From the NCBI GenBank assembly GCA_022606425.2, contig JAHDVF020001018.1, positions 1,798,001-1,862,000 on the forward strand: a DNA stretch of 64,000 nucleotides, written 5' to 3'. The notes beneath the pieces are model-generated. The model saw only the letters and a program-made list of their open reading frames with translations. It searched no databases and was not told the DNA's origin. Below, in pieces: positions 39,831-50,034 of this stretch (the first letter of the stretch is position 1; each line of letters starts with the position of its first letter). Source of the DNA: Lepidostoma basale (lineage: Eukaryota > Arthropoda > Insecta > Trichoptera > Lepidostomatidae). The translations under genes were made by a program, and so were the position numbers.

Positions 39831-39999
39831 TTAGTTTTATATATAATACAATACTTAACAAATTAAAATTCAGTTAGAAAGTGTGTGAAAATAAATTCTA
39901 ATAGAGACATGACGATATCATAAAATAAATAAATTAATCCTGTAAAATTATTCTCAACATAAGAACATCGCTATTTAAGAAATAAATGTATATTTTTTA

Positions 40000-40640
40000 A
40001 ATAAATCATTATTTTTTAATTGAAAAATAATGTGTGTAGACTTTTTCAAAATATATTTTATCATTTAGCCCTTATCTTATGCTTAAAAAAGTAATAGTTA
40101 TTTCAAATAAAAAAAAGTAAATTTTAAAGTATTTTTATAGATTTTAAACCCCAATTTTCAACTATTAAATTCAACAAGACGTAAAAAAATAGGTTTGATT
40201 TTTTTAAAACAGAAATAGTTCGATATCATCAATATTTATTTATATTTTAATAGTAATGTTTTTTCCCATTTTCGATTATTTAAACTTTTAAGCCCATCTG
40301 AAAAAATGCTTTAACTTAGTTGAATCTTTAAAAAATGGTGAAATTTTTTATGTTTAGAAAAAGCATTTATTTATCTTTATTTTGCACCTTTATGAGGTCA
40401 ATTAAATCTTAATTAGGAATGTTAAAAGCTTAATTATATGATTAAAAAATATTCGATTCTCTGACAAAAGCAGCTCCATTTTTATATTATGAATATCGGC
40501 TCAATATCATATGAAGAAATACGTTTCATTCCATAATGTTATTTATATCGATGCTAACTGATTTAAAATATTTCAAATATTTCGGCAATAAAAAAACGAC
40601 CAAACAAATTTGCATGAAAAAGTTCCAGTAAACAAATGAG
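40000..40640. other. AT-rich, no gene recognised
   Basis: Very AT-rich with many poly-A/T runs, upstream of the candidate promoter. No repeat family recognised. Confidence 0.5.
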
Positions 40641-40714
40641 TGCAACAGTAAACAATATCGCACGTTCGAATTTCGAATTAAGGCTTCGTTCGCACTCCCG
40701 ACTCCCCCCGCCAC

Positions 40715-40785
40715 GCATTTATCATTCTTGCCGGAGAGCCGCGATCATCAGTGTTCGCCGGGACGCGAAGTCAGACGGATGTGTG
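40715..40785 (+). promoter_or_regulatory. Inr-DPE core promoter, TSS about 40750
   Basis: Initiator TCAGT at 40748-40752 with the A at 40750 as +1. GGATGT at 40777-40782 falls at +28 to +33 and matches the downstream promoter element consensus RGWYVT at every position. No TATA box lies at -30. The surrounding 150 bp are CpG-rich in an AT-rich setting. This is the arthropod TATA-less arrangement. The linkage to the exon at 41824 is inferred from strand and distance. Confidence 0.6.
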
Positions 40786-41694
40786 CTCAATCATCTCTCT
40801 ACTAAAGTATCGCGAATTCGACCGATTTCGAAAACCAATCAACTCCAAAAATATTTTTAAAAGTATGCATTCGTATATTTTTATAATTTGTGTTTTAAAA
40901 TGCTACGAAGAGACCTTATTTTAATTTGATAGTTTGTCGTTCCTGACCGGTTTTTGTATGTACTGAAAGATGCAAATTTCTTAAGATTTTTCTTTGCTGT
41001 AAAAATCTATTGAATAATCCCGTTTTTAATAATGTTTTTGCTGATTTTCTGTTTAATACAGCAATTATTGAATTAAAGTAAACATTCATTTGGTTTGCTT
41101 ATAAAAACGAAAACAGCTTACACGTTAAGTGTGAAAATGCAAATAAGTTGCAAAATAATTTTATTGGTATGTGTTAATTATTATTAGTACATGACCTTTT
41201 ATTAGGTTCAGATAACGAGGAAATTTCAATATATTTGATTTTTTTTTTAAATTTTTTTAAAAAACGATCTATTTTTATTGTATATAAAATTTTAATGATT
41301 AAGATGTCAAATTAAATACTGTTCTTTTAATATCAAAAAACTATACCTTATTTAGCAGGTTTTTACGTGAATTTATAATTGGATTAAATAAAGTCATTTA
41401 ATAAAAACTTTGTGATTCAAACAGTCTGATATCGTTTGAACAAAACAGTTTTTTAAATAAATAAATACGAAAACTATCTACAATGTCCACCCATACAATT
41501 CAATTAAAAATTATCGTTGGAAAAGTTAATGAAGAAAAACTTTTAGTAAGTGATCTTGATAGTTAATTTTAACAAATCTAAAAAGTGATTAATAAATTCT
41601 AAGTGTCTAAATATTTTTGCGTGAGTGAAAGTGCTTTTCTTGAAAATTCCGCGAGAAAAATCGCGAGTGGGGCTAGTGGGAATATAGTGATTAG

Positions 41695-41800
41695 GAGTGA
41701 CTCTAGTGAGAGGCTTAGGCGAGAGTGGTTAAGTCAGAGTGACTCTAGTGGGAGGGGTTAGGCGGGAGCGGTGAAGTCGGAGTGACTCTGGTGGGGGTGA
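41695..41800 (+). repeat. 42/43-bp imperfect tandem repeat in presumed leader
   Basis: GAGTGACTCTAGTG begins units at 41695, 41737 and 41780 (the third partial). The repeated unit is G-rich and lies just before the candidate start codon. Confidence 0.75.
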
Positions 41801-41823
41801 CTGTAGTGGAGCCGGCGCTAACG

Positions 41824-41953
41824 ATGCTGTTTTCGTGGTGGGTGGCGGCGGCCGCCCTGGTCGCCATCTTGGGCGCAGGACCGGCGCAAGGGAGGCGCCA
41901 TGCTCCCAATCTTCTAGACGACGAGGCAACCAAGAAAGTTGTCCGAGCTGCAG
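41824..41953 (+). CDS. First coding exon of a secreted or membrane protein (partial)
   Basis: ATG at 41824 has A at -3. The 43 codons start MLFSWWVAAAALVAILGAG, a short n-region and a strongly hydrophobic core, followed by a likely signal-peptidase site after PAQG, then a charged stretch (RRHAPNLLDDEATKKVVRAA). The exon ends at 41953 in codon phase 1 at GTAAGAT, a good splice donor. It is far more GC-rich than its surroundings and free of repeats. The rest of the protein was not located in the window, and the family is not recognised. The upstream open frame lacks a better ATG. Confidence 0.6.
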
Positions 41954-42174
41954 GTAAGATACAAACAAATATTTCTCATTCAATACTGCTATGAATACAA
42001 CAAAATCGTACGATGACTTCAAAAGATGAAAGTCGTTTTGAATTACAATAATAAAATTATGGTGTATAATAATAAATAATACAATTGAATATGTCTTTTT
42101 TCTTTATTACAATTTACAGGAATAGCCTTCCTAAGCATGTTCAATTGGTATTAATTATTTTGTTGAAACAATAA

Positions 42175-42310
42175 ATATTGTGCTAACTTTTTTGCGCTGT
42201 TTTTATGATGTAATCACCTGTATGGTGCATTTTGACGTGTTTTAAATCTAAAAATCTAAATAAGAAAGCTACATCCGATATTTGCGACCGGATAGAAAAT
42301 AATATAAAAC
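42175..42310 (-). repeat. L2-type LINE 3' end
   Basis: Minus-strand match to the 3' UTR of the L2-type LINE (ATGATGTAATCACCTGTATG, GTGCATTTTGACGTGTTTTA). It lies about 220 bp inside the intron that follows the exon at 41824. Confidence 0.65.
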
Positions 42311-42394
42311 AAAAAAGCACATGTACAAGTTGAGATTTAATTTAGGTATATAATGAAATCAATGTAACCGAAATAAATAATTTAATTTTAATCA

Positions 42395-42560
42395 ATACGA
42401 ATGAAAACGTCTGTTTTCTAGAAGTTTTAATAAAGTTTATCTGAATGATATTTTTCGCCTTTCTTAAGCAATATAAATTATCATTTTCTGGGCATTATCA
42501 TATTAATTAATTTGGAGTTTTATATAATTGTTCAAAAAACAATAAATATTAAAATTTTAT
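42395..42560. repeat. Family-6 repeat, partial
   Basis: ATCAATACGAATGAAAACGT with TTTTCTAGAAGTTTTAATAA, a damaged GATATTTTTCGCCTTTCTTA unit, and the outer AATTTGGAGTTTTATATAAT and GTTCAAAAAACAATAAATA. Confidence 0.65.
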
Positions 42561-42774
42561 ATAACGTTGGTTTCATATTTCAACTTTAATTATTATGCAT
42601 AAAAAGTATTCTTTTTATGTTTCATTTTCGAAAGGTCTATTAAGAATTAACAAACATATACATTTAGCTGTGAAATTACATATATAAAATCGAATTTTAT
42701 TAATGTGAAAAAAAACTGATATTCTAATAGTAAACGATTTAAAAAATCTAATCATTAATGTAACGTTTTATCAT

Positions 42775-42965
42775 AGAAGAAAACGTGCGTTTTCTAAAAG
42801 TAATTGTATTTTAAGATATTACGGGCATTAATTACTAAATACGAGTATGCGTTCGATAATTTAATAATCCAGTTAAGCGAAACATGCAACTCCTATAAAT
42901 TGCAAAAACAAAACCTTAATATTTAAGAATTTTATATAATTGTTCAGATAATAAGTAATACCAAT
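42775..42965. repeat. Family-6 fold-back, decayed
   Basis: GAAGAAAACGTGCGTTTTCT and later CAGTTAAGCGAAACATGCAA with AATTTTATATAATTGTTCAG. Arms barely pair. Confidence 0.5.
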
Positions 42966-43740
42966 CTTGTTCATGGCCATAAAAATTACGAAATTCGAAT
43001 TATTTATTTTAAAGAGCGTATCATTGTTATAAACTTTTCATGGTTGCTTGAAAAATATTGTTAAATTTTATAAGATCCCAATTTATGATTTTTATTTGTA
43101 ATGAAACACATTTAACCTCATGAGGATATTATTAAAATGATGAAGATGTTATATTAAAAAAAAATAAACAGCTTGAATGCGATTATTAAAATATGAAAAT
43201 GATACGAGTATATAATATATATTGATTACTTAATTTTTTTAATGTTTTTGAGTATAGGTAAACGTCATATTTGTTTTATACATTTGTAATTAAAACAACG
43301 TCTACACCTATACTATTAAATTTATTCCGAAATTTAAAAATATTACCTTTTTAAGAGTTCAAAGAAGAATTTGATGACAATAGATTAAGTTTTCACATGT
43401 AATTGATTTTGTTTAATTATCTACCAAGGAATGTTGAAAATCTGTTGTATTATATATCGCAACACAAACCTTTTTTGTAAAAATATTACACCGTAAAATA
43501 TTGAATTTATCTCATGTTCCATTCAAGCTTTTCATATTTAGAGAATATAATCCGTAATTTTTTAATGAAAATCCATCTTTTTTCTCTCCTACCCATTTCC
43601 TATATATTTGGGGTTGGTTCCCTTAACTGAACATCGTCAGGCTAGACAATGATATTATTACAAAAGTTATGATTGTCTAGTATCATTAAAAAAAAAAGTA
43701 ATTTTTTTTTTTAGACTCCAAAATTTTGAATAGTTTCGAA
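42966..43740. other. AT-rich; one LINE tail trace
   Basis: At 43575-43640 a minus-sense LINE tail trace is visible (CCATTTCCTATATATTTGGG then GTTGGTTCCC, compare 46277-46310). Otherwise nothing recognised. Confidence 0.4.
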
Positions 43741-43744
43741 ACAT

Positions 43745-44345
43745 ATTAACTGTTACTTGAACAATGATGTAAATCTCCAGATTAAATAATTAATACGAAT
43801 GAAAACGTCTGTTTTCTAGCTGTTTTTTATAATAATTTATCTGAATGACATGTTTTGCTTTTCTAATGCATTATCAAACGTATAATGCCTTATACAAACG
43901 AAATATGTCATTCACATAAAATATAATAAAACTTCTAGAAAACAGACGTTTTCATTCGTATTAATTACATAACAATAGCAAGGTTAAATTTTGAATGACA
44001 CGTTTCGCTTGCTTAAGGCATTTTTAAATGCCAGAATTGATTCAAATTAGTTTAAATTATTCAAATTTGATAATGATTTTTCCAGGCGAAACATGTCTAT
44101 CACATAAATTATTATAAAACTTCTAGAAAACAGACGTTTTCATTCTTATCAATTATATAACAATAGCAAGCTTAAAATGTTAAAGACACGTTTCGCTTGT
44201 TTAAGGCATTTTTAAATGTCAGAATTAATTCAAATTAATTTAAATTATTCAAATTAGATAATGGCTTAACCAGGCAAAACATGTCTTTCACATAAATTAT
44301 AAAAAAACTTCTAGAAAACAGACGTTTTCATTCGTATTAATTAGT
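43745..44345. repeat. Cluster of family-6 fold-backs
   Basis: A complete fold-back (43745-43975) is followed by two more pairs (43985-44150 and 44150-44340). The later pairs share CAATAGCAAG and repeat as a unit of about 180 bp. GAAA(T/C)ATGTC blocks occur at about 43910, 44088 and 44276. This looks like a tandem duplication of one fold-back. Confidence 0.75.
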
Positions 44346-44714
44346 TTCAGAACACCTTGTATAAGTAGTATTATTATAGAGTGAGTATTTTTAAATCTAC
44401 AACCGCTGCAATTATCGTTGAAGGACGTCTTATATCTGAAGTGTGTTTATCATTGTATTTTACTGTCGTCTGATATACGCATGTGTATCTATAATTTTAT
44501 GTACGTATGCAGCTAGCTATACGTGAATTTAAGCCTGATTTGAAATAAACCGCCAAAAGAAGAAATAAACTTGTTGACGTGCTGCTGTTATAGTAGAAGT
44601 CTTACGTATACTTAATTAAACACTAGATTTGATAACTTTGTAAGCAAAACAACTTGTTGCAATTAAAGTCGATATTTTAAAATTTCTTGAATCTCTTGGA
44701 AATACTCTTATTGA

Positions 44715-44905
44715 TTGTATCTCAATAGAGACGAAGATGTAAATTGTTTTTTGGAAACAAAATATGGTGGTCGAGGCGTTTACATGACTTATGACCTGTC
44801 ATTGGTTGGGTCATTGGGTTGGTTAAGCGATCGTTTTATGTTAACAACATTCCACATTGCGCCCTACTTACGACCACCACGTCTGACAAATTTTTGGAAG
44901 TTGTA
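44715..44905. mobile_element. MITE L, left part
   Basis: Starts TTGTATCTCAATAGAGACGA, with internal GGTGGTCGAGGCGTTTACAT and TGTCATTGGTTGGG. The right terminus is lost; the sequence passes into a weak repeat-M match at 44920-44970. Confidence 0.68.
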
Positions 44906-45064
44906 CATATGCTTCTATGTTAGACAACTCTTGTGGTTATTTCACTTATGTCTAATGAAACATTGATGGATCGATTATTTTATTAATTTACTTATTGTTT
45001 TTTAAATATGCCCTATTAAGTTATAAACAAATTATATTTCTTTCAACTTATGTATAACATTTTC

Positions 45065-45240
45065 AAATAGTTCGTTGTTTTGGCCGAAACATTTTAAAAA
45101 ATCACGAAAATTTGACATTTGATATATTATTGTAAAACCTGATGATGTCAATATAGGTTGATGAAACAGCTGTCGCGTAAAATAAAATACAATTGTGATA
45201 CAAAAACAAAGTTATTAAATTTAACAGTTTATAACATTTT
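45065..45240 (+). repeat. Family-5 repeat, plus unit only
   Basis: ATAGTTCGTTGTTTTGGCCG outer block, then CCTGATGATGTCAATATAGG, TTGATGAAACAGCTGTCGCG. GAAA and ACAGCTGTC are intact but helix II is weakened. The left unit is missing. Confidence 0.65.
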
Positions 45241-45254
45241 TAATACAACATATA

Positions 45255-45660
45255 TATTCATTTCTCACATTTTTCATTCGACACTCTATCACAGAGTGTT
45301 CACACATTCGTTTAAGATATCTCATTTCTACTGTATTTATTGCAAATGAAGGTGTTATGAACAAAATAATGAAAGGATCGAATATTAAGAAATAGGAGAA
45401 AGGTTTGGACACATGGAAATAATTAACGAATACAGAATGAAAAAAGAGTATATGTTAACGATGTAAATGGAACTAGAAGTAGAGGTAGACCGAGGAAAAC
45501 GTGGCACGATCAAATAAATCAAATTTTGAATGTCGGCCACGTGAGGAGTCAGAGAAATCGACGCGCGTGCGTGATACGATGTAAGAATGTTGAGAAACCG
45601 AGAGAAATATGTCAGGAAAGAAAAGTGTGACAGTCCATTCTTTTTGCCTACCCGTTCTGT
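45255..45660. pseudogene. LINE-A copy with 5' inversion
   Basis: 45260-45342 is minus-sense LINE-A (NAVEMRYLKRMCEHSV-like). It meets at 45343 plus-sense ANEGVMNKIMKGS-like sequence, which runs on through the RSRGRPRKTWHDQ region (45480 onward) and the CQERKV end to about 45655. Inverted 5' segment followed by the 3' segment is the twin-priming structure known from LINE insertion. Confidence 0.78.
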
Positions 45661-45784
45661 ATTTTATTTGTTTTAAAGTAAGTGTTGTATATACAAAGCA
45701 AATAAAAAACAAAAAGACAAATAAAACATCCACAACACAAAGTATGGCGAACATAGAAGAAATTATAACATAAAGTTTATATCG

Positions 45785-45828
45785 TTCTCCCGATGATGAA
45801 GGTGTAAGCCTTCGAAACATGTCGAGAA
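45785..45828 (+). ncRNA. Hammerhead-ribozyme-like motif, best-formed helix I
   Basis: Helix I UUCUC (45785-45789) pairs with GAGAA (45824-45828). Core CCGAUGA (45790-45796) differs from CUGAUGA at U4. Extra U 45797. Helix II GAAGG/CCUUC (45798-45802 with 45809-45813), six-base loop. GAAA 45814-45817. ACAUGU helix III then C, with predicted cleavage after 45823. U4 to C hits a conserved position, so this copy may be inactive. AATAAACTCAAAAGTGG follows, as in related copies at 17650 and 50755. Confidence 0.62.
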
Positions 45829-46018
45829 AAATAAACTCAAAAGTGGACAAAACAGTGTTTTAATAAAAAAAATCATCATTATGGAATCCCACAGTGTTCA
45901 AGCCTTAATTTAACTAAAAATTTGTCATTTAAAGTTTACTTACGAGCAAGATAATAATGAATCAAAGAAATACTATTACAAATATAGACTTATTTGAAAA
46001 ATTGGGAAAAAAGTAATT

Positions 46019-46230
46019 GTAAGTACCAAGGAAAACGTGGGACGAATAAATAAACCAAATATTGAATCTCGACCACGTGAGGAGTCGGAAAAATTTACGT
46101 GCTTGCATGACATGATGTATTAAAATTGACTATGCGAGTGAAGTATGTCAGGAAAGAACAGTGAAGCGGTCTATTCTTTCTGTCTACCACTTCAGAGAGG
46201 CGGTGTGATGAATAGTTAATTTGTTAGAGA
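46019..46230 (+). pseudogene. LINE-A 3' end, decayed
   Basis: GTACCAAGGAAAACGTGGGA through ATTGAATCTCGACCACGTGA to the terminal CACTTCAGAGAGGCGGTGTG. The tail is reduced to TTAATTTGTTAG. Confidence 0.7.
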
Positions 46231-46254
46231 CTTATTAATCAATAAATTGTATTA

Positions 46255-46645
46255 TTATACTTCTTCTTCTTTCACTTAGCCATTTCCCATCATCTGGGGT
46301 CGGCCCTCCTCGTACGAAAACGCCAAACTTTTCTATTTTGACTCATCTCCACTGTCAGATTCTCGCGTTGGAGCTCCTTTTCTATGTTGGCTCACCATGT
46401 TGCCATTGGGCGACCTCTTCTTCTTGGTTTTGTGGAAATGCTGAGGGCTTTTTGGACAAGGTGTTCGCTGTCTCTTCGCATCACATGACCGTACCACCGG
46501 AGTCGAGATTCTCTTAATTTTTCCCTTATTGGGGCAACCTTAAAGCTACCCTTCACGTATTCGTTCCTTACGTGGTCCAGCCTTGTGATGCCTCCGGCCC
46601 ACCTCAGAATTTTCATCTCGGCAGCGTTAACTCGACGTTCACGGA
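46255..46645 (-). pseudogene. LINE-F fragment (RTE-type C-terminus)
   Basis: The minus strand encodes NAAEMKILRWAGGITRLDHV, RNEYVKGSFKVAPIREKLRE, SRLRWYGHVMRRDSEHLVQK and RRRGRPMATW with a stop, then EKELQRENL and RRADP-like codons before the GAAGAAGAAG tail (46262-46272). The RVRNEY...RGRPK...RADP order is typical of RTE/BovB-group ORF ends. Confidence 0.8.
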
Positions 46646-47250
46646 CTTAAATAAAATTTATTATTTTTTCAAAATGAAAAAAATATGTATTTTCGCCATT
46701 TTAAGTAGTTATCTAAGTTTAGTCTAGTCGTAGTAATCCTACAACTGATTATATTTGTAATCAGCTGATAGGTTTTTTTTTTAAATAAATATTTGTGTTA
46801 CAAATGAAATGAAATGAATATGAGACACGTGTTCTACTCTTCTGTAATTTAAAGTTATCGCTAGGTTCTATTGAGTATTATTTATCTAAGTCCTTATTTG
46901 TTCTTGGATTAGACCCGTACAATCTCAATCTAGATACGGCTGTCCGCATGCAGCAAGCACAAGGGAATTGCTCAATACTCGGGCTCCACCGACTCCAATA
47001 TCAATATCAAAAGAGTTCAATGACTTTACACATAATAAAGGGCAGAGCATTTAAAAAAATGTAAAAAAAAAATGTTCTTAATTTGAATTGTAGCGATATC
47101 TATTTACTTTTAAAAAATACTCTTAATGCTCTTAAACAAACTTAATACCAATATTTAAGTTCAGTAAATTTTACATTGTTATTTTTGTACAGTTTCATGT
47201 TTACCACCCCTGATCTGTATGTATATAAATGAATAAGTTTAAACAGTGTC
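46646..47250. other. No gene recognised
   Basis: AT-rich with no tails, TIRs or domain-bearing frames recognised. Confidence 0.45.
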
Positions 47251-47254
47251 ACCA

Positions 47255-47345
47255 TTCTGTCGATGCCAGCGAGCTTGGCGAAATCGGTCGCTGTCGAAAT
47301 AAAGACAAAAGTGGAAGTAGTTAAAAATTATTTATTTAATGATTA
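47255..47345 (+). repeat. Hammerhead-like repeat, family c
   Basis: CTGTCGATGCCAGCGAGCTT then GGCGAAATCGGTCGCTGTC, followed by AATAAAGACAAAAGTGGAAG. Helix II is GCCAG/UUGGC. Shares the CUGUCGA core with the pair at 62453-62806. Confidence 0.65.
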
Positions 47346-47474
47346 TTTAAAATGAACTTCCATAAAGAGATTTAAGAGAAAATTAATTGATTATCTTAAA
47401 ATTAAAATGTTTTCAAATTTCTTCTATGTTTGCCACACTTTGTGTTGTAGATGTTTTATATTTTTCTTTTTCAT

Positions 47475-47700
47475 ATACTTTATTTTATTTTTAAAGTTCC
47501 ATTTACTTTGTTATCCGCACAAACCCTTCTTTCGACGTCACAATCCGTTTGGCCATTCGCTGTGAACATGCTATCTAAATACATAAATTCACTCACCTGC
47601 TCCAAGTTCTCTTCTTTCACACTTATGTTACAAACTATCATTTGCTCTTCCCTTTCAAAAACAATCACCTTTGATTTCCCGACAAGTGACACCATTTAAC
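47475..47700 (-). pseudogene. LINE-A RT-domain fragment
   Basis: The minus strand encodes LVGKSKVIVFEREEQMIVCN, VKEENLEQVSEFMYLDSMFT and DCDVERRVCADNKVNGTLKI. This part lies upstream of the C-terminal region seen in other copies and overlaps 39341-39592 in the element. Confidence 0.8.
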
Positions 47701-47865
47701 ATACACAAGTATCACAAATAATGTACATTATAAGATTGGTAATCTTAAAAAATGTATTTATCTACGTGGAAAAAAGAAATGAAATCATAGATTATTCGTT
47801 AACATAAATATCTGTATCTAATTATTTTTACTTTAAATATTTTTGTATTCATATATTATCAAGAG

Positions 47866-48545
47866 ATGAACATTAATAAGACCAAAATCATGAGCTCATC
47901 CAAAAGCAACATCACCATGGAAAATAAAACAATAGAAGCTGTTGAGGAATACATATATCTCGGACATAAGATCAAACTAGGGAAGGAAAATCAGATAGCA
48001 GAGATCCCCAGGAGAATAGGATTAGGATGGGCCTTTGGAAAGATGAAACACATACTAAAGAATAAGGACATACCCATAAGTCTGAAAAGAAGAGATCACC
48101 TATGGCCAGGAAACCATTACGCTAACTGCCAATACGGTACATAAACTAAAATGTGCGCAAAGGTCCATGGAAAAACAAATGTTAGGGGTATGTCTAAAAG
48201 ACAAAATAAGAAACGAAGAAATAAGACGCCGAACAAAAGTCATAGACATAATGGACCTTGTCGCTAAGCAGAAACGGCAGTGGGCAGGTAACGTCGACAG
48301 ACAGGGAACAGAGCGATGGGCACCCAGAGTCCTCAAATGGAGACCATGGGATAGAAAAAGTAGAGTGGGCTGACCCCAAAAAAAGATGGACCGACGACAT
48401 TATCCCTGTCGCGGGTAGAATGTGGCAAAGAAAAGCCCAAGATAGAGTGGAGTGGAAGAAAATGGAGGAGGCCTTTATCCAGCGGTGGAGAGATGGCTGT
48501 AGAAGAAAAATATATTATACATTTTTTTGGTTTCATTTTAAAACT
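47866..48545 (+). pseudogene. LINE-C fragment, longest copy
   Basis: MNINKTKIMSS (KTK motif), then EAVEEYIYLGHKIKLGKENQ, EIPRRIGLGWAFGKMKHIL, then after frame changes KRSMEKQMLGVCLKDKIRNE, KQKRQWAGNVDRQGTERWAP and KRWTDDIIPVAGRMWQRKAQ to EEAFIQRWRDGC. It covers the RT thumb region and the C-terminus. Several frameshifts. Confidence 0.85.
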
Positions 48546-48889
48546 AAGAGATTAAGACCCGTGTCACATATGTTTACCATGACTTATTCCACAAATGATA
48601 AACGTGTTTTTAAGTTATATATTATATTATAAAAGCGTTTGAAGCAATTTAAATTTAATCACGCTTCAAATTCCAATTTACCATCTGTCTCAAATAATAC
48701 TTCGACTTTTATAATGTATGAAAGGCCGAAGATTTATTTTAAAAAGTGAGTGTAAAACAATAAAAAAAAATTGGCAAGAGTAACATTCGGCCACTTAATA
48801 TTCGTAATTTCCTATCAAAAAATAATGGGCTCGTTTATGATAAAAACAGTTATGTAATGCTCGTAACGAAATATTAAAACAATGTGACA

Positions 48890-49062
48890 GAATGATGTCA
48901 TTTTTAGTTCTGTCTGCGGCCACTAGGGGCGCAGTAGTCGCTGTTCCCGCCAATCTCTTTGTCTCCCGCGCTTTTCCCACTCTGGCCGCCATTGATCATG
49001 CGCGGAGCCGCCGCCATGGCGCTAATTTTGACATTTGAATTCTACACCGCAGGTTATAAAGA
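48890..49062. other. CpG-rich island, coding status unclear
   Basis: A GC/CpG-rich block in AT-rich DNA. A Kozak-perfect ATG (GCCGCCATGG, ATG at 49016) opens only 18 codons before a stop, or could splice at CAG/GTTATA (49052-49058), a weak donor. The minus-strand frame (48795-48992) has no recognised motif. It may be a small exon or promoter. Confidence 0.3.
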
Positions 49063-49775
49063 TAAGCGATAAACGCCCCTTATCGCTCTTATCAACTGGT
49101 GGGAATTAAAGCGATTTCAAGTATTTCATTAAGGTCTGTTTTTGTTTGCACGTGCGTTCACTTTAAAAATTGGTTGTCATGTTTTTTGAAAAGTTAAAAC
49201 AATTTTACGGGAATTAATTAAGGCTGCATATCATAAATAATATAGATGTTTTAAAGAATTTCTTATTCAGAGGATTTATAGTGTAATACGAGTACTTAAT
49301 TTGTACTCAATTTGTATATTTTACTCGAGGATTGACTGCCAGATCATTTTGTATTGAGATGTTACACATATTATTCACAGGTGTGTGAAATAAACAAATA
49401 CAATTATCTTATCACGTGGTTTAGATTTAGTTTGCAGAATTGCAAGTTGGCTAAAGTACAGTTCCTTCCGTACACACGCACCCAGAGGTTATTTTAAAGA
49501 TTTTCAAGTTTATGTACACACTCGTAAATGCAAAGAAGCCAATAATAATAATTGAATAAGGTAGCCAATGTTAACACAGTTATCAAATGCGTTATCTATT
49601 TTCGAGTGCCACTCCAGGTAAGGTATGATAATATGGGCGTACCCCAGTATACGACAAGTTCACGAACCAAAAACCCGTCATTTTGCACTGCAAACAAACC
49701 TTTGTAAATTAGTTAATAAATAAAGATTAACATTATTTATATAGCGAGTATGTGAAAGAGTACATTTGATTCTTG
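49063..49775. other. No gene recognised
   Basis: AT-rich, no repeat family or domain recognised. Confidence 0.45.
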
Positions 49776-49779
49776 TTGT

Positions 49780-49990
49780 TTGTCTCCTATCGGGGTTGGA
49801 CAACATCAAAGCTATTTCCACCCTTGATACATCAGCTCTAAACAGGGTTATTGTGCTGTAACTGTAATAGGATTTTCTTCTTCTCTGGACACTTTCTACA
49901 ATTTTATTTAATAGTTGCTGCCCTTGTATTGTTTCTCATAATGTGTCCGAAGTATTCTAGTTTCCTGCACTTTATAGTCTTGAAAAATTC
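49780..49990 (-). pseudogene. LINE 3' fragment, unassigned family
   Basis: Minus strand includes RLEYFGHIM(R)-like codons (complement of ATAATGTGTCCGAAGTATTC) and a 3' end near CCCGATAGGAGACAAACAAC. This is the GHIMR pattern of LINE ORF C-termini, strongly decayed. Confidence 0.5.
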
Positions 49991-50034
49991 TCTTTCTTTT
50001 TTCATTCGCTGTATACAAATTTATTCGAATATAG

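Noticed and set aside
41729..42022. Pro-rich minus-strand reading frame
   Set aside because: It is the antisense of the GC-rich exon and leader and crosses a clear splice donor on the plus strand; no domain.
43745..44345. Regularly spaced inverted repeats as a CRISPR array
   Set aside because: Repeats are long, inverted, diverged and spread over the window; eukaryotic context.
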